Origin: Pseudomonas soli
GTDB taxonomy: Bacteria; Pseudomonadota; Gammaproteobacteria; Pseudomonadales; Pseudomonadaceae
Assembly: GCF_900110655.1 (NCBI RefSeq)
Contig: NZ_FOEQ01000002.1
Coordinates: 62,001 to 126,000, forward strand
Reading direction: 5' to 3'
Length of the DNA: 64,000 nt
A program made the translations under genes and the position numbers. This document shows positions 27,511 to 41,192 of the stretch, piece after piece (within the stretch, counting starts at the first letter, position 1; each line of letters opens with the position of its first letter). The notes below the pieces were generated by a model. The model was not told the DNA's origin and did not search any database. It worked only from the letters and a program-made list of their open reading frames with translations.

Positions 27511-29991
27511 TCAATCGCGTGGGCCGCCCGGGGCAATCACTTCCCGCGAGCCGTTGCTGTTCATCGGCGTGACCACACCGGCCATTTCCATCGCCTCGAT
27601 CATGCGCGCGGCGCGGTTGTAGCCGATCTTGAGCTTGCGCTGCACCGCCGAGATCGACGCCCGGCGGCTTTCCAGCACAAACTGCACGGCTTCGTCGTAC
27701 AGGGCGTCGCTTTCCGAGTCTTCGCCATCGCCGCCGCCACCGCCACCGCCGTCGAAGCCGCTGCCGGCCTCTTCGACGCCATTGAGGATGTCGTCGTTGT
27801 AGTCCGGCGCGCCGCGCAGCTTCCATGCTTCGACCGTGCGGTGCACTTCGTCGTCGGAGACGAAGGCGCCATGCACGCGGATCGGCAGGCTGGTGCCCGG
27901 CGGCATATAGAGCATGTCACCGTGGCCGAGCAGCTGTTCGGCGCCGCCCTGGTCGATGATGGTCCGCGAGTCGATCTTGCTCGACACCTGGAACGCCATG
28001 CGGGTCGGGATGTTGGCCTTGATCAGGCCGGTGATCACGTCCACCGACGGGCGCTGGGTGGCGAGGATCAGGTGGATACCGGCGGCACGGGCCTTCTGGG
28101 CGATACGCGCGATCAGTTCCTCGACCTTCTTGCCGACGATCATCATCATGTCGGCGAATTCGTCGACCACCACCACGATGGTCGGCAGGGTCTTCAACGT
28201 CGGCGGCTCGTCGTCCATGCTCTCGCGACGGTACAACGGGTCATGGATGACTTCGCCGGCTTCCTGGGCGTCCTTGATCTTGCGGTTGAAGCCCGCCAGG
28301 TTGCGCACGCCCATGGCCGCCATCAGCTTGTAGCGCCGCTCCATTTCGGCGACGCTCCAGCGCAGGGCGTTGGCGGCATCCTTCATGTCGGTGACCACCG
28401 GGCACAGCAGGTGCGGGATGCCTTCGTAGATCGACAGTTCGAGCATCTTCGGGTCGATCATGATCAGCCGCGCGTCTTCCGGGCCGGACTTGAACAGGAT
28501 CGACAGAATCATCGCGTTCACCCCCACCGACTTACCGGAGCCGGTGGTACCTGCCACCAGCAGGTGGGGCATCTTGGCCAGGTCGGTGATCACCGGCTTG
28601 CCGCCGATGTCGTGGCCCAGGGCCAGGGTGACCGGCGACTTGTTCTCGTCGAACTGCGGCGACGACAACACTTCGGAGAAGCGCACCATCTGGCGGTTCT
28701 CGTTGGGGATCTCGATGCCCACGGTAGTCTTGCCGGGGATCACCTCGACCACGCGCACGCTGGTCACTGCCAGCGAACGCGCCAGGTCCTTGGCCAGGTT
28801 GGCGATGCGGCTGACCTTCACGCCCGCGGCCGGCTGGATTTCGTAACGGGTGATCACCGGCCCCGGGTGGATCGAGTCCACCGCGACTTCCACGCCGAAT
28901 TCCTTGAGCTTGATCTCCAGCAACTGGCCGACACCGGCCAGGGACTCAGGCGAGTACTCGATCTTCTTCTGCTCGGCAGGGTCGAGGATGGAAATGGACG
29001 GCAAGGTACCTTCCACCGCGCTGTCGATGAACAGCGGCGCCTGTTTTTCCTTCATGACCCGCTTGCTAGGTTCCGGCGCCTTGTCCGCGGTCGGCGGGAT
29101 GATCACCGGGGCGGCGGGCTGTGCGCGAGCTACCACGGTTTCGCGCGGCGCGGCCGATTCGCGGGCCACCGCAGCTTCGCGCGGCACCACCGGGCGGGCC
29201 GGCGGCTCGTCACGCGTCATCACAGGTTCGGCGCGCTCGCGCAGCTGCGCCTTGGCCGGCTCGCGCCTGTCGCCTTTGCCGCCCAGGTCAAAGACCGGGT
29301 CGTCGACTTCACGCAGCTGGGCTTCCAGGCGCTTGCGCTCATTACGCGCCTCCCACCAGCGGCTGGCTGCGCCTTGCACCAGTTCGAACAGGTCGAGGGT
29401 GATCTTGCCCGTCAGGTCCATCACCTTGAACCAGGACAGGTCGGTAAACACCGTCAGGCCGAACAGGAACAGGGCAATGAACATCAGCGTGCTGCCCTGC
29501 ACGTTCAGCAGGTTGCGCGCCAGATCGCCCAGGCTTTCGCCCAGGGCACCGCCGGCGGAGAACGGGATGTTCGCCGAGGGGTGGAAGTGGATATGCGCCA
29601 GGGCCGCGCCCGACAGCACCAGGAACACCAGGCCGATCAGCCGCCAGGAGAACAGCCAGCCGCTCCACTGCCAGGGCTGGTGGCGCTCGCGGAAGATCTG
29701 CCAGGTCTTGATCGCCAGCAGCAGCGGGAAGATGTAGGCGAAGTAGCCGAGCACCATGAACAGGATGTCGGCGAAATAGGCCCCGGCGCGGCCGGCGGCG
29801 TTCTGCACCTGCTCGGCGTTGCTGGTGTGGCTGAAGCCCGGGTCGGCGGTGTCATAGGTGACCAGTGCCATCCACAGGTACAGGCACAGGGCGCCGACGG
29901 CAATCAGCGCACCTTCCTTCAGGCGATAGTGCAGCTGCTGCCGCCACAGGGGCACTGGCAAGGGGGCTGGGGTTGCGGTGGATTTCTTCAA
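27511..29991 (-). CDS. ftsK: DNA translocase FtsK
   Basis: The 826-residue protein has four N-terminal membrane segments (to about residue 185), a Pro/Ala-rich linker, and the RecA-like motor with Walker A GTTGSGKS at about residue 480 and Walker B including [10 protein letters not shown]. The C-terminal gamma winged helix ([20 protein letters not shown]) reads KOPS sites to steer DNA toward dif at septation. The linker is much shorter than in E. coli FtsK (over 1300 residues), normal for Pseudomonas. A LexA-type box lies 187 bp upstream. Confidence 0.95.
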   Translation of the reverse strand: MKKSTATPAPLPVPLWRQQLHYRLKEGALIAVGALCLYLWMALVTYDTADPGFSHTSNAEQVQNAAGRAGAYFADILFMVLGYFAYIFPLLLAIKTWQIFRERHQPWQWSGWLFSWRLIGLVFLVLSGAALAHIHFHPSANIPFSAGGALGESLGDLARNLLNVQGSTLMFIALFLFGLTVFTDLSWFKVMDLTGKITLDLFELVQGAASRWWEARNERKRLEAQLREVDDPVFDLGGKGDRREPAKAQLRERAEPVMTRDEPPARPVVPREAAVARESAAPRETVVARAQPAAPVIIPPTADKAPEPSKRVMKEKQAPLFIDSAVEGTLPSISILDPAEQKKIEYSPESLAGVGQLLEIKLKEFGVEVAVDSIHPGPVITRYEIQPAAGVKVSRIANLAKDLARSLAVTSVRVVEVIPGKTTVGIEIPNENRQMVRFSEVLSSPQFDENKSPVTLALGHDIGGKPVITDLAKMPHLLVAGTTGSGKSVGVNAMILSILFKSGPEDARLIMIDPKMLELSIYEGIPHLLCPVVTDMKDAANALRWSVAEMERRYKLMAAMGVRNLAGFNRKIKDAQEAGEVIHDPLYRRESMDDEPPTLKTLPTIVVVVDEFADMMMIVGKKVEELIARIAQKARAAGIHLILATQRPSVDVITGLIKANIPTRMAFQVSSKIDSRTIIDQGGAEQLLGHGDMLYMPPGTSLPIRVHGAFVSDDEVHRTVEAWKLRGAPDYNDDILNGVEEAGSGFDGGGGGGGDGEDSESDALYDEAVQFVLESRRASISAVQRKLKIGYNRAARMIEAMEMAGVVTPMNSNGSREVIAPGGPRD

Positions 29992-30030
29992 AACGCGTCT
30001 ATTCCTGCGCGTGCTGCGCGTCCAATAGTG

Positions 30031-30051
30031 ATTGGCCGGTCACCGGCCAAT
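30031..30051. repeat. Perfect palindrome upstream of ftsK
   Basis: Arms ATTGGCCGG and CCGGCCAAT flank the trinucleotide TCA, 40 bp before the ftsK start. It could form a hairpin in the ftsK leader RNA or bind a dimeric protein. Confidence 0.6.
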
Positions 30052-30177
30052 GAACCACTACTTTTAACATTACTGCCCACCCGCCGCCATGGCGGCACGC
30101 TGTATGGCGCGTGAACGGGGCGACTTTCATATTGATGCAATTTGAGCATGCATTTTCTTTTGTGACAAAGGCTTATG

Positions 30178-30193
30178 CTGTGTTTTTGCACAG
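30178..30193. promoter_or_regulatory. LexA-type (SOS) box upstream of ftsK
   Basis: CTGTGTTTTTGCACAG fits the consensus CTGT-N8-ACAG exactly. On the minus strand a possible promoter (TTGTCA, 17 bases, TCAAAT) begins a few bases downstream of it. In E. coli one ftsK promoter is LexA-controlled, which supports the reading. Confidence 0.5.
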
Positions 30194-30406
30194 GTGTGAC
30201 AGCAAATGTGCCAGATGGTGCCGGTGGCGGCTCGAATGGGTGGTTGATTGGCGGTAGATTCTGCCAGGTCCGGCCCTGTCGCGGGGCAAGTCGGGTCGCC
30301 GCATCGCTGCTCCCACGCGGACCGCGCCCGCGAGGACGGTCGTTGACCTCATCCACAAGCCACGCCATGCTGGAGGCCCTCCCCTCCCCCGCCGCTCAAG
30401 AACCCC

Positions 30407-31087
30407 ATGCTCACCTGGCTGACCCGCGACTCGCTGACTTTCCCGCCCCTGGAAAAGGCCCTGCACGACCCCAACGGCCTGCTGGCCGCTGGTGGCGACC
30501 TGACCCCGGAGCGTCTGGTCGCAGCCTATCGCCACGGCTGCTTCCCCTGGTACCAGGACGGCCAGCCGATCCTCTGGTGGTCGCCCGACCCGCGCACCGT
30601 GCTGTTTCCGGACGAACTGCATGTCTCGCGCTCGCTGGCCAAGCTGATCCGCCAAGGCCGCTACCAGGTGAGCTTCGACAGCGACTTCGCGGCGGTGATT
30701 GCTGCCTGCGCCGCGCCCCGGGACTACGCCGATGGCACCTGGATCACCGACACCATGCGCGCCGCCTACTGCGAGCTGCATCGGCGCGGCATCGCCCACT
30801 CGGTCGAGGTACGCCGGGAGGGTGAACTGGTCGGCGGCCTGTATGGCCTGGCCATGGGCCGCCTGTTCTTTGGCGAATCGATGTTCAGCCGCGCCGACAA
30901 TGCCTCCAAGGTGGGATTCGTGACACTGGTCGAACACCTGAAGCAGGCAGGCTTCGTGCTGATCGACTGCCAGATGCCCACCGATCACCTGCACAGCCTG
31001 GGCGCCCGCGCCATCAGCCGGGCCAGCTTCGCCGATTACCTGGCGCAACACCTGGATCAGCCCAGTGCGGCCAGCTGGGTTGCCTAG
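30407..31087 (+). CDS. aat: Leucyl/phenylalanyl-tRNA-protein transferase Aat
   Basis: The 226-residue protein has the family runs [41 protein letters not shown] and [14 protein letters not shown]. It moves Leu or Phe from tRNA to proteins starting with Lys or Arg, making N-degrons for ClpS-ClpAP. It is followed by bpt with 57 bp between and shares a direction with infA. Confidence 0.94.
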   Translation: MLTWLTRDSLTFPPLEKALHDPNGLLAAGGDLTPERLVAAYRHGCFPWYQDGQPILWWSPDPRTVLFPDELHVSRSLAKLIRQGRYQVSFDSDFAAVIAACAAPRDYADGTWITDTMRAAYCELHRRGIAHSVEVRREGELVGGLYGLAMGRLFFGESMFSRADNASKVGFVTLVEHLKQAGFVLIDCQMPTDHLHSLGARAISRASFADYLAQHLDQPSAASWVA

Positions 31088-31144
31088 GCGAGTTCCCGGA
31101 GCTGGCTTACACTTAGATACAACGTCTCACCTAAGGGGTTGATC

Positions 31145-31852
31145 ATGACAGAGCTGGCGCGGTTGAAGTTCTATGCCACTCAACCCCACTCCTGCAGCTA
31201 CCTGCCGGATGAGCAGGCAACCACACTGTTTCTCGACCCTAGCCAGCCGATGGATGTGCATGTCTACGCCGACCTTTCGGAAATGGGCTTTCGTCGCAGC
31301 GGCGACCACCTCTATCGCCCGCATTGCCAGCAGTGCAACGCCTGCGTGCCGGCGCGCATTCCTGCTGCGCGCTTCATTCCCAACCGCCAGCAGCGACGCA
31401 TCCTCAAACGTAACGCCGACCTGACCGTCACCGCCGCCCGTCCAGCGTACAAGGAAGAGTACTTCGACCTGTACCGGCGCTACATCGAGCAGCGCCACGC
31501 CGATGGCGACATGTATCCGCCAAGCCGCGACCAGTTCTCCACCTTCCTGGTGCGCGACCTGCCGTTCTGCTGGTTCTACGAGTTCCGCCTGGAAGGCCGA
31601 CTGCTGGCCGTGGCGGTGTGCGATCTGCTGCCCAACGGCCTGTCAGCGGTCTACACCTTCTACGAGCCCGAGGAAGAGCGCCGCAGCCTCGGCCGCTACG
31701 CGATCCTCTGGCAGATCACCGAAGCCCTGCGCCAAAACCTCGAGGCCGTTTACCTTGGCTACTGGATCAAGAACTGCAAGAAGATGAACTACAAGACCCA
31801 GTATCGCCCCATTGAACTGCTGATCAATCAGCGCTGGGTCACCCTCAACTGA
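31145..31852 (+). CDS. bpt: Aspartate/glutamate leucyltransferase Bpt
   Basis: The 235-residue protein resembles eukaryotic arginyltransferase: [41 protein letters not shown] and the C-terminal [20 protein letters not shown] are diagnostic, with the conserved Cys cluster. It adds Leu to N-terminal Asp or Glu, creating substrates for ClpS. The ATG at 31145 follows AAGGGG closely enough; a TTG two codons earlier is in frame. Confidence 0.93.
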
Positions 31853-31955
31853 AAGGCATTGGCTTGAAACACAATTTTCGGGCATAATCCACGCCACTTT
31901 TTTGCCCGGTGCAGTCGTGCGTCGGGCCATCACTGGATACCGAGGGCTTTACTGC

Positions 31956-32174
31956 ATGTCGAAAGAAGACAGCTTCGAAATGGAAGGCACTGTCGTCGAC
32001 ACCCTGCCCAACACCATGTTCCGCGTGGAGTTGGAAAACGGGCACGTCGTTACCGCGCACATCTCTGGCAAGATGCGCAAGAACTACATCCGTATTCTCA
32101 CTGGCGACAAGGTCCGCGTCGAACTGACGCCGTACGACCTGAGCAAGGGCCGCATCACCTACCGTGCGCGCTAA
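31956..32174 (+). CDS. infA: Translation initiation factor IF-1
   Basis: The 72-residue protein is a single OB-fold domain, [18 protein letters not shown] through [13 protein letters not shown], essentially the canonical bacterial sequence. It blocks the ribosomal A site during initiation. The ATG at 31956 starts the conserved MSKED; ribosome site weak. A strong terminator follows. Confidence 0.97.
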
Positions 32175-32186
32175 GCTCAAGCCATG

Positions 32187-32218
32187 AAAAAGCCCGGCCA
32201 TTGTGCCGGGCTTTTTTG
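32187..32218 (+). terminator. Terminator after infA
   Basis: Stem AAGCCCGGC with GCCGGGCTT, loop of about six bases, then six T's. Confidence 0.92.
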
Positions 32219-32232
32219 TGGACGCTTAAAAG

Positions 32233-32299
32233 CATCGCGGGGCCAGCCCGCTCCCACGTCAGTTTCTGCTGGCATGGGAGCGGGCTGGCCCCGCGATGG
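32233..32299. repeat. Inverted pair of REP elements
   Basis: Two nearly perfect facing copies (CGCGGGGCCAGCCCGCTCC and its complement) separated by about 16 bp, between the convergent infA and clpA ends. Confidence 0.8.
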
Positions 32300-32302
32300 T
32301 CG

Positions 32303-34573
32303 TTACGCAACCTCGGCCGTGGTCTCGTAATCGAACACCAGCTCATCATCGCGCAGGTCGATGTGCACCACACCGCCATGCTCGGCCAGCTCACCGAACA
32401 GGATCTCTTCGGCCAGCGGCCGCTTGATCTTGTCCTGGATCAGCCGCGCCATTGGCCGCGCGCCCATCTGCACGTCGTAGCCCGAGGCCGCCAGCCAGCC
32501 GCGCGCGGCGTCGGTGACCTCCAGCAACACACGCTTGTCTTCCAGCTGAGCCTGCAGTTCGATAAGGAACTTGTCGACAATGCTCTTGATCGTCTCGTGG
32601 GACAGGCGGCCGAACTGGATGATGGTGTCCAGGCGGTTGCGGAACTCTGGCGTGAAGCTCTTGCGGATGACCTCCATGGCGTCGGAGGAGTGGTCCTGGT
32701 GGGTGAAGCCGATCGAGGCCCGCGCGGCAGTTTCGGCACCGGCGTTGGTGGTCATGATCAGGATCACGTTGCGGAAGTCCGCCTTGCGCCCGTTGTTGTC
32801 GGTCAGGGTCCCGTGGTCCATCACCTGCAGCAGCAGGTTGAAGACTTCCGGGTGGGCCTTCTCGATTTCATCGAGCAGCAGCACGCAGTGCGGCTGCTTG
32901 GTGATGGCCTCGGTCAGCAGGCCACCCTGGTCGAACCCGACGTAGCCGGGCGGCGCACCGATCAGCCGCGACACAGTGTGCCGCTCCATGTACTCGGACA
33001 TGTCGAAGCGTACCAGCTCGACCCCCAGGGCCTTGGCCAGCTGCCGAGCAGCCTCGGTCTTGCCCACGCCGGTGGGGCCGGCGAACAGGAACGAGCCCAC
33101 CGGCTTGTCCGGTGCCTTGAGGCCGGCACGGGACAGCTTGATGGCAGTGGCCAGCGAGTCGATCGCGGCATCCTGGCCGAACACGGTCAGCTTCAGGTCA
33201 CGCTCAAGGTTGCGCAGCAGCTCCTTGTCGGAACTGGTGACATGCTTTGGCGGGATCCGCGCGATCTTGGCGACGATATCCTCGACCTGCGGCACGTCGA
33301 TGCGCTTGACCCGGTTGGCTTCCGGCTGCAGGCGCTGATAGGCACCGGCTTCGTCGATCACGTCGATGGCCTTGTCCGGCATGTGCCGGTCATTGATGTA
33401 GCGCGAAGCCAGTTCGGCGGCGGCGCGCAGGGCCTCGTCGCTGTACTCGATGTTGTGGTGGCTTTCGAAGCGGCCTTTCAGGCCACGCAGGATGCCCACG
33501 GTGTCTTCCACCGACGGCTCGGTGACATCGACCTTCTGGAAGCGACGCGCCAGGGCACGATCCTTCTCGAAGATGCCGCGGAACTCCTGGAACGTGGTGG
33601 AGCCGATGCAACGGATCTCACCGGACGACAGCAACGGCTTGAGCAGGTTGGAGGCATCCATCACGCCCCCGGAAGCCGCGCCGGCACCGATGATGGTGTG
33701 GATCTCGTCGATGAACAGGATCGCCTGCGGCCGTTTGCGGAGCTCGCCGAGCAGCGCCTTGAAGCGCTTCTCGAAGTCGCCACGGTACTTGGTGCCAGCC
33801 AGCAGCGCGCCGAGGTCCAGGGAATAGACCACGCTCTGGGCCAGCAGGTCGGGCACCTGGCCATCGACGATGCGCTTGGCCAGGCCTTCGGCGATGGCTG
33901 TCTTGCCGACGCCGGCCTCGCCGACCAGCAACGGGTTGTTCTTGCGCCGACGAGCTAGGATCTGCGCGACGCGCTCGACCTCCTGCTCCCGGCCAACCAG
34001 CGGATCGATACGACCGGCACGGGCCAGTTCGTTGAGGTTGCTGGCGTAGGCGTCCAGCGGGTTGCTGGAAGAGGAAGCCTCGCCGCCCTCCTCATCCTGC
34101 ATGTCCTGGTCGCTGTCGGTGTTCGGACCATGGCCCGGCACCTTGCTGATGCCATGGGCGATGTAGTTGACGACGTCGATACGCGCCACGCTCTGCTGCT
34201 TGAGCAGGAACACCGCCTGGCTTTCCTGTTCGCTGAAGATCGCCACCAGCACGTTGGCGCCGGTCACTTCGCGCTTGCCGGAGCTCTGCACGTGGAACAC
34301 GGCACGCTGCAGCACGCGCTGGAAGCCCAGCGTCGGTTGCGTCTCGCGGTCCTCGTCATGCACGGGGATCAGCGGGGTGGTGGAATCGATGAACTCCTGC
34401 AGGTCGTGCTTGAGCTTGTCGAGATTGGCGCCACAGGCGCGCAGAACGGTCGCGGCAGCCTCATTGTCAAGGAGTGCCAGCAGCAGGTGTTCGACGGTCA
34501 TGAACTCATGACGTTTCGAACGGGCCTCCTTGAAGGCCAGATTGAGGGTGACTTCGAGCTCGCGGTTTAACAT
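32303..34573 (-). CDS. clpA: ATP-dependent Clp protease unfoldase ClpA
   Basis: The 756-residue protein has the Clp N-domain (residues 1-~145), an acidic linker, AAA-1 with Walker [14 protein letters not shown] near residue 217, and AAA-2 with [13 protein letters not shown] near residue 496. The IGF-type loop that docks on ClpP is in the second module. It unfolds substrates, including N-degron proteins delivered by ClpS, whose gene lies just upstream. Confidence 0.96.
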   Translation of the reverse strand: MLNRELEVTLNLAFKEARSKRHEFMTVEHLLLALLDNEAAATVLRACGANLDKLKHDLQEFIDSTTPLIPVHDEDRETQPTLGFQRVLQRAVFHVQSSGKREVTGANVLVAIFSEQESQAVFLLKQQSVARIDVVNYIAHGISKVPGHGPNTDSDQDMQDEEGGEASSSSNPLDAYASNLNELARAGRIDPLVGREQEVERVAQILARRRKNNPLLVGEAGVGKTAIAEGLAKRIVDGQVPDLLAQSVVYSLDLGALLAGTKYRGDFEKRFKALLGELRKRPQAILFIDEIHTIIGAGAASGGVMDASNLLKPLLSSGEIRCIGSTTFQEFRGIFEKDRALARRFQKVDVTEPSVEDTVGILRGLKGRFESHHNIEYSDEALRAAAELASRYINDRHMPDKAIDVIDEAGAYQRLQPEANRVKRIDVPQVEDIVAKIARIPPKHVTSSDKELLRNLERDLKLTVFGQDAAIDSLATAIKLSRAGLKAPDKPVGSFLFAGPTGVGKTEAARQLAKALGVELVRFDMSEYMERHTVSRLIGAPPGYVGFDQGGLLTEAITKQPHCVLLLDEIEKAHPEVFNLLLQVMDHGTLTDNNGRKADFRNVILIMTTNAGAETAARASIGFTHQDHSSDAMEVIRKSFTPEFRNRLDTIIQFGRLSHETIKSIVDKFLIELQAQLEDKRVLLEVTDAARGWLAASGYDVQMGARPMARLIQDKIKRPLAEEILFGELAEHGGVVHIDLRDDELVFDYETTAEVA

Positions 34574-34603
34574 AGCTTCACCTCATACCCAAGTGGTCGG
34601 CGA

Positions 34604-34978
34604 TTAACCGTCCTTCTCGATTTCACAGAGTAGCGGATGCTGGCTTTCCCTGGCGTATTGGTTGACCTGCATGGCCTTTGTTTCGGCGATGTCACGGGTA
34701 AACAATCCGCACACTGCCCGCCCTTCGGTATGGACGGTCAGCATGATCTTGGTCGCCAGCTCGCGGTTCAGATTGAAGAACGTCTCGAGCACTTCGACGA
34801 CGAAATCCATTGGCGTGTAGTCATCGTTGAACAAAACCACCTTGTACATCGGTGGCGCCTGCAGGATCGGCTTGGCCTCCTGGACGGCAAGGCCCGCGCC
34901 ATCGTCCTCGTGCCCGTCCTCATGCGACTGCGGGCGATCCTGATTGAATGTTAGTCGAATCTCACTGAGTACATGCAT
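34604..34978 (-). CDS. clpS: Clp protease adaptor ClpS
   Basis: The 124-residue protein has a disordered acidic N terminus, then [20 protein letters not shown] and a late [20 protein letters not shown], the N-degron pocket landmarks. It binds proteins with Leu, Phe, Tyr or Trp at the N terminus and hands them to ClpA. It is 30 bp before clpA, in one operon. Confidence 0.95.
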   Translation of the reverse strand: MHVLSEIRLTFNQDRPQSHEDGHEDDGAGLAVQEAKPILQAPPMYKVVLFNDDYTPMDFVVEVLETFFNLNRELATKIMLTVHTEGRAVCGLFTRDIAETKAMQVNQYARESQHPLLCEIEKDG

Positions 34979-35209
34979 GGAAAGAATTTCATCATGATCG
35001 ACAGGTTAAGGTTGTGGGTTGACCGCGCAGGCCCCTCCCGGCGCGGGCGCCGGCTGACCTTGACTATCGGCAAAACGGTGTTACAACCAATAAGAACCCA
35101 CCGTGGTCGATAAAGATCCGCGCAGTCAACCAGATTTTCTCGCAAGGTTCGTATGCGGATGAAGTGGATGATACTCCAGTGATGGAGTCCTTTGCAGAGG
35201 GACATAGGG

Positions 35210-35464
35210 ATGGCAAGCGGTAAAGTCAAGTGGTTCAACAATGCCAAGGGCTACGGATTCATCAACGAGGACGGTAAGACCGATGATCTGTTCGCCCACT
35301 ATTCAGCGATCCAGATGGACGGGTACAAGACGCTGAAAGCCGGCCAATCCGTGAACTTCGAGATCATCCAGGGCCCCAAAGGGCTTCACGCGACAGAGAT
35401 CAAAAGCGCCACCAGCACGGTACAGGCCAGCGCCACGAACCCAGGCAGCACCGTCGAAGTCTGA
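35210..35464 (+). CDS. cspD: Cold-shock-like protein CspD
   Basis: The 84-residue protein has the nucleic-acid motifs KGYGFI and DLFAHYS of the cold-shock domain, then a polar tail (TSTVQASATNPGSTVEV). CspD of E. coli inhibits replication in stationary phase; the tail and the location beside clpS-clpA match CspD rather than CspA. The ATG at 35210 follows AGAGGGACATAGGG. It is divergent from clpS. Confidence 0.92.
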   Translation: MASGKVKWFNNAKGYGFINEDGKTDDLFAHYSAIQMDGYKTLKAGQSVNFEIIQGPKGLHATEIKSATSTVQASATNPGSTVEV

Positions 35465-35488
35465 TCTCTGAGCTGTCTGCCGGTAAAC

Positions 35489-35533
35489 GAAAAAACCGGT
35501 CGCCCCTTTAACAAAGAGGCGACCGGTTTTTTC
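35489..35533. terminator. Bidirectional terminator between cspD and icd
   Basis: AAAAAACCGGTCGCC pairs with GGCGACCGGTTTTTT around a 13-base loop. The A- and T-runs on both sides allow it to serve both convergent genes. Confidence 0.93.
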
Positions 35534-35537
35534 ACGC

Positions 35538-36794
35538 TTACATGTGCTTGATCAGCGCCTCGCCAAAGCCCGAGCTGCCGACCAGGGTCGCGCCCTCCAT
35601 CAGGCGTTCGAAGTCGTAGGTCACGGTCTTGGCCGCAATGGCGCCATTGGTGCCCTTGATGATCAGGTCCGCGGCCTCGGTCCAACCCATGTGGCGTAGC
35701 ATCATCTCGGCCGACAGGATCACCGACCCCGGATTGACCTGATCCTTGCCGGCGTACTTCGGCGCGGTGCCGTGGGTGGCCTCGAACATGGCCACGGTGT
35801 CAGACAGGTTGGCCCCCGGCGCGATGCCGATACCGCCCACCTCCGCCGCCAGTGCGTCGGACAGGTAGTCGCCATTGAGGTTGAGCGTGGCGATCACATC
35901 GTACTCGGCCGGGCGCAGCAGGATCTGCTGGAGCATGGCGTCGGCGATGGCATCCTTGACGATCACCTCGCGGCCGGTCCGCGGGTTCTTGAACTTCATC
36001 CACGGGCCGCCATCGAGCAATTCGGCGCCGAACTCGTCGCGAGCCACCTCGTAGCCCCAGTCCTTGAAGGCACCTTCGGTGAACTTCATGATGTTGCCTT
36101 TGTGCACCAGGGTCAGCGACTTGCGGTCGTTATCAACGACATATTGCAGAGCCTTGCGCACCAGGCGCTTGGTGCCTTCCTTCGACACCGGCTTGACGCC
36201 GATGCCGCAGTCCTGGTCGAAGCGGATCTTGGTGACGCCCATTTCCTCCTTGAGGAACTTGATCACCTTGTTCGCCTCGGGCGAGCCGGCCTTCCACTCG
36301 ATACCGGCATAGATGTCCTCGGAGTTCTCGCGGAAGATCACCATGTCGACGTCGCCTGGCTTTTTCACCGGGCTCGGCACGCCCTGGAACCACACCACCG
36401 GACGCAGGCACACATACAGGTCGAGTTGCTGGCGCAACGCCACGTTGAGCGAACGGATGCCGCCACCGACCGGTGTGGTCAGCGGCCCCTTGATCGACAC
36501 CACGTAGTCTTTCACCGCATCCAGGGTTTCCTGGGGCAGCCAGGTGTCCTGGTCATAGACCTGGGTGGCCTTCTCGCCGGCATACACCTCCATCCAGGCG
36601 ATCTTGCGCTTGCCGCCATAGGCCTTTTGCACGGCGGCATCGACCACCTTGATCATCACCGGCGAGACGTCCACGCCGATGCCGTCGCCTTCGATGTAGG
36701 GAATGATGGGGTTATCGGGAACATTGAGCGAATGGTCTGCATTGACGGTGATCTTGGCACCATCAGTCGGAACCTTGATTTTCTGGTATCCCAT
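35538..36794 (-). CDS. icd: Isocitrate dehydrogenase (NADP+), dimeric type
   Basis: The 418-residue enzyme contains the substrate-phosphorylation loop region [20 protein letters not shown], the Asp cluster in [26 protein letters not shown] and the early [17 protein letters not shown]. It makes 2-oxoglutarate and NADPH in the citric acid cycle. It is divergent from the unrelated monomeric enzyme gene idh. Regulation by an AceK-type kinase cannot be judged here. Confidence 0.95.
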   Translation of the reverse strand: MGYQKIKVPTDGAKITVNADHSLNVPDNPIIPYIEGDGIGVDVSPVMIKVVDAAVQKAYGGKRKIAWMEVYAGEKATQVYDQDTWLPQETLDAVKDYVVSIKGPLTTPVGGGIRSLNVALRQQLDLYVCLRPVVWFQGVPSPVKKPGDVDMVIFRENSEDIYAGIEWKAGSPEANKVIKFLKEEMGVTKIRFDQDCGIGVKPVSKEGTKRLVRKALQYVVDNDRKSLTLVHKGNIMKFTEGAFKDWGYEVARDEFGAELLDGGPWMKFKNPRTGREVIVKDAIADAMLQQILLRPAEYDVIATLNLNGDYLSDALAAEVGGIGIAPGANLSDTVAMFEATHGTAPKYAGKDQVNPGSVILSAEMMLRHMGWTEAADLIIKGTNGAIAAKTVTYDFERLMEGATLVGSSGFGEALIKHM

Positions 36795-39471
<2,677 letters not shown>

Positions 39472-39490
39472 GGTTCGCTTGACGTAACAA

Positions 39491-39525
39491 CACAAACCCC
39501 GGCCACGCACCGGGGTTTGTGCTTT
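39491..39525 (+). terminator. Terminator after idh
   Basis: Stem CACAAACCCCGG with CCGGGGTTTGTG, seven-base loop, short T-run. Confidence 0.85.
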
Positions 39526-39575
39526 CTGGGACTGGGTCTGCTGCGCAGCCCCCAGCATGCAAAAGGACAACCCCA

Positions 39576-40016
39576 ATGACCTGGCAACCCCACATCACTG
39601 TCGCCACCGTCGTCGAACACGAGGGCAAGTTCCTTTTCGTCGAGGAATTCAAGGCCGGCCAGCATGTCTTCAACCAGCCCGCCGGCCACCTCGAAGCCAA
39701 TGAAACCATCACCCAGGCCGCCCTGCGCGAAACCCTCGAGGAAACCGCCTGGGAAGTCGAGCTCACCGGCGTGGTCGGTATCTATCTGTACACCGCCCCC
39801 AGCAACGGCGTCACCTACCAGCGCATCTGCTTCGCCGCCCGCCCCGTGCGCCACCACCAGGACCGCGCCCTGGACAGCGACATCGTCCGCGCCGTATGGC
39901 TGACCCGCGACGAACTGCTGGCCGAGCCGTCGCGCTGGCGCAGCGAGTTGGTGCCACGCTGCCTCGACGACTACCTCCAAGGCCCACTGCACAGCCTTGA
40001 CCTGCTGCGCGACTGA
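39576..40016 (+). CDS. Nudix hydrolase (NudJ-like)
   Basis: The 146-residue protein has the Nudix box GHLEANETITQAALRETLEE (G-x5-E-x7-RETxEE; last E of the motif at the following position) and opens WQPHITVATVVEHEGKFLFVEE, as in NudJ phosphatases acting on thiamine pyrophosphate precursors or nucleoside di- and triphosphates. The ATG follows AAAAGGA. It lies directly upstream of mnmA, as NudJ does in many proteobacteria. Confidence 0.88.
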   Translation: MTWQPHITVATVVEHEGKFLFVEEFKAGQHVFNQPAGHLEANETITQAALRETLEETAWEVELTGVVGIYLYTAPSNGVTYQRICFAARPVRHHQDRALDSDIVRAVWLTRDELLAEPSRWRSELVPRCLDDYLQGPLHSLDLLRD

Positions 40017-40067
40017 CGCCGGTTTGATAGAATCGGCGTTTTTCCCCTCTGATACACATCGGTAGCC

Positions 40068-41192
40068 ATGACCAGCCCAGCACTCAAAGACCCCGCCAAG
40101 ACCCGCGTCATCGTCGGCATGTCCGGCGGCGTGGACTCTTCCGTCTCCGCCCTTCTGCTCATGGAGCAGGGCTACCAGGTGGAAGGTCTGTTCATGAAGA
40201 ACTGGGAAGAGGACGACGGCACCGAATACTGCACCGCCCGCGAAGACCTGGCCGACGCCCAGGCCGTGTGCGACCGCATCGGTATCAAGCTGCACACCGC
40301 CAACTTCGCCGCCGAATACTGGGACAACGTGTTCGAGCACTTCCTCGAGGAATACAAGGCCGGCCGCACGCCAAACCCGGATATCCTCTGCAACCGCGAA
40401 ATCAAGTTCAAGGCCTTCCTCGACTACGCCCTGTCCCTGGGCGCCGACCTGATCGCCACCGGCCACTATGTGCGCCGCCGCGACACTGGCGAGCTGACCG
40501 AGCTACTCAAGGGCCTGGACCCGAACAAGGACCAGAGCTACTTCCTGCACGCCGTCGGCGGCAAAGAGATCGCCCGCACCCTGTTCCCGGTGGGTGAACT
40601 GGAAAAGCCCGAGGTACGCGCCATCGCCGAGAAACACGGCCTGGCCACCGCCAAGAAGAAGGACTCCACTGGTATCTGCTTCATCGGCGAGCGCCGCTTC
40701 AGCGACTTCCTCAAGCAGTACCTGCCGGCCCAGCCGGGCGAGATCCAGACCACCGAGGGTGAAGTGATCGGCCAGCACCACGGCCTGATGTACCACACCA
40801 TCGGCCAGCGCCAAGGCCTGGGCATCGGCGGCCTGAAAGACGCCAGCGACGAGCCGTGGTACGTGCTGGAAAAGGACCTGTCGCGCAACGTGCTGGTGGT
40901 CGGCCAGGGCAACGAGCACCCGTGGCTGTTCTCCCGCGCCCTGCTGGCCTCGGAAATCTTCTGGGTCAACCCGATCGACCTGTCGAGCCCGCGCAAACTT
41001 ACCGCCAAGGTGCGCTACCGCCAAGCCGACCAGCAGTGCACGCTGGAGCAGACCGCCAGCGGCTACCGCGCCGTGTTCGACGAGCCGCAGCGCGCCGTCA
41101 CCCCGGGCCAGTCGGTAGTGTTCTATGACGGCGAGGTATGCCTGGGCGGCGGCGTGATCGAAGTCGCCGAGCCCTGGAGCCCGCGCCCATGA
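40068..41192 (+). CDS. mnmA: tRNA-specific 2-thiouridylase MnmA
   Basis: The 374-residue enzyme has the PP-loop GMSGGVDSS at residues 17-25 and the two catalytic cysteines, one in [12 protein letters not shown] and one in [12 protein letters not shown]. It puts sulfur on U34 of tRNA-Lys, Glu and Gln, taking it from TusE. Its stop overlaps the hflD start in ATGA, so they are translated together. Confidence 0.96.
   Translation: MTSPALKDPAKTRVIVGMSGGVDSSVSALLLMEQGYQVEGLFMKNWEEDDGTEYCTAREDLADAQAVCDRIGIKLHTANFAAEYWDNVFEHFLEEYKAGRTPNPDILCNREIKFKAFLDYALSLGADLIATGHYVRRRDTGELTELLKGLDPNKDQSYFLHAVGGKEIARTLFPVGELEKPEVRAIAEKHGLATAKKKDSTGICFIGERRFSDFLKQYLPAQPGEIQTTEGEVIGQHHGLMYHTIGQRQGLGIGGLKDASDEPWYVLEKDLSRNVLVVGQGNEHPWLFSRALLASEIFWVNPIDLSSPRKLTAKVRYRQADQQCTLEQTASGYRAVFDEPQRAVTPGQSVVFYDGEVCLGGGVIEVAEPWSPRP

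Larger units (their letters stand above)
29992..30406. other. Divergent promoter region between ftsK and aat
   Basis: No gene is seen. From left to right it holds a perfect palindrome at 30031-30051, an AT-rich stretch at 30130-30200 with a LexA-type box, and a degenerate REP-like segment near 30277-30338. The ftsK and aat promoters must both lie here. Confidence 0.6.

Noticed and set aside
27460..30114. 884-codon plus-strand frame
   Set aside because: It is antisense to ftsK, rich in His, Arg and Gln, and is a shadow caused by high GC and third-position bias.
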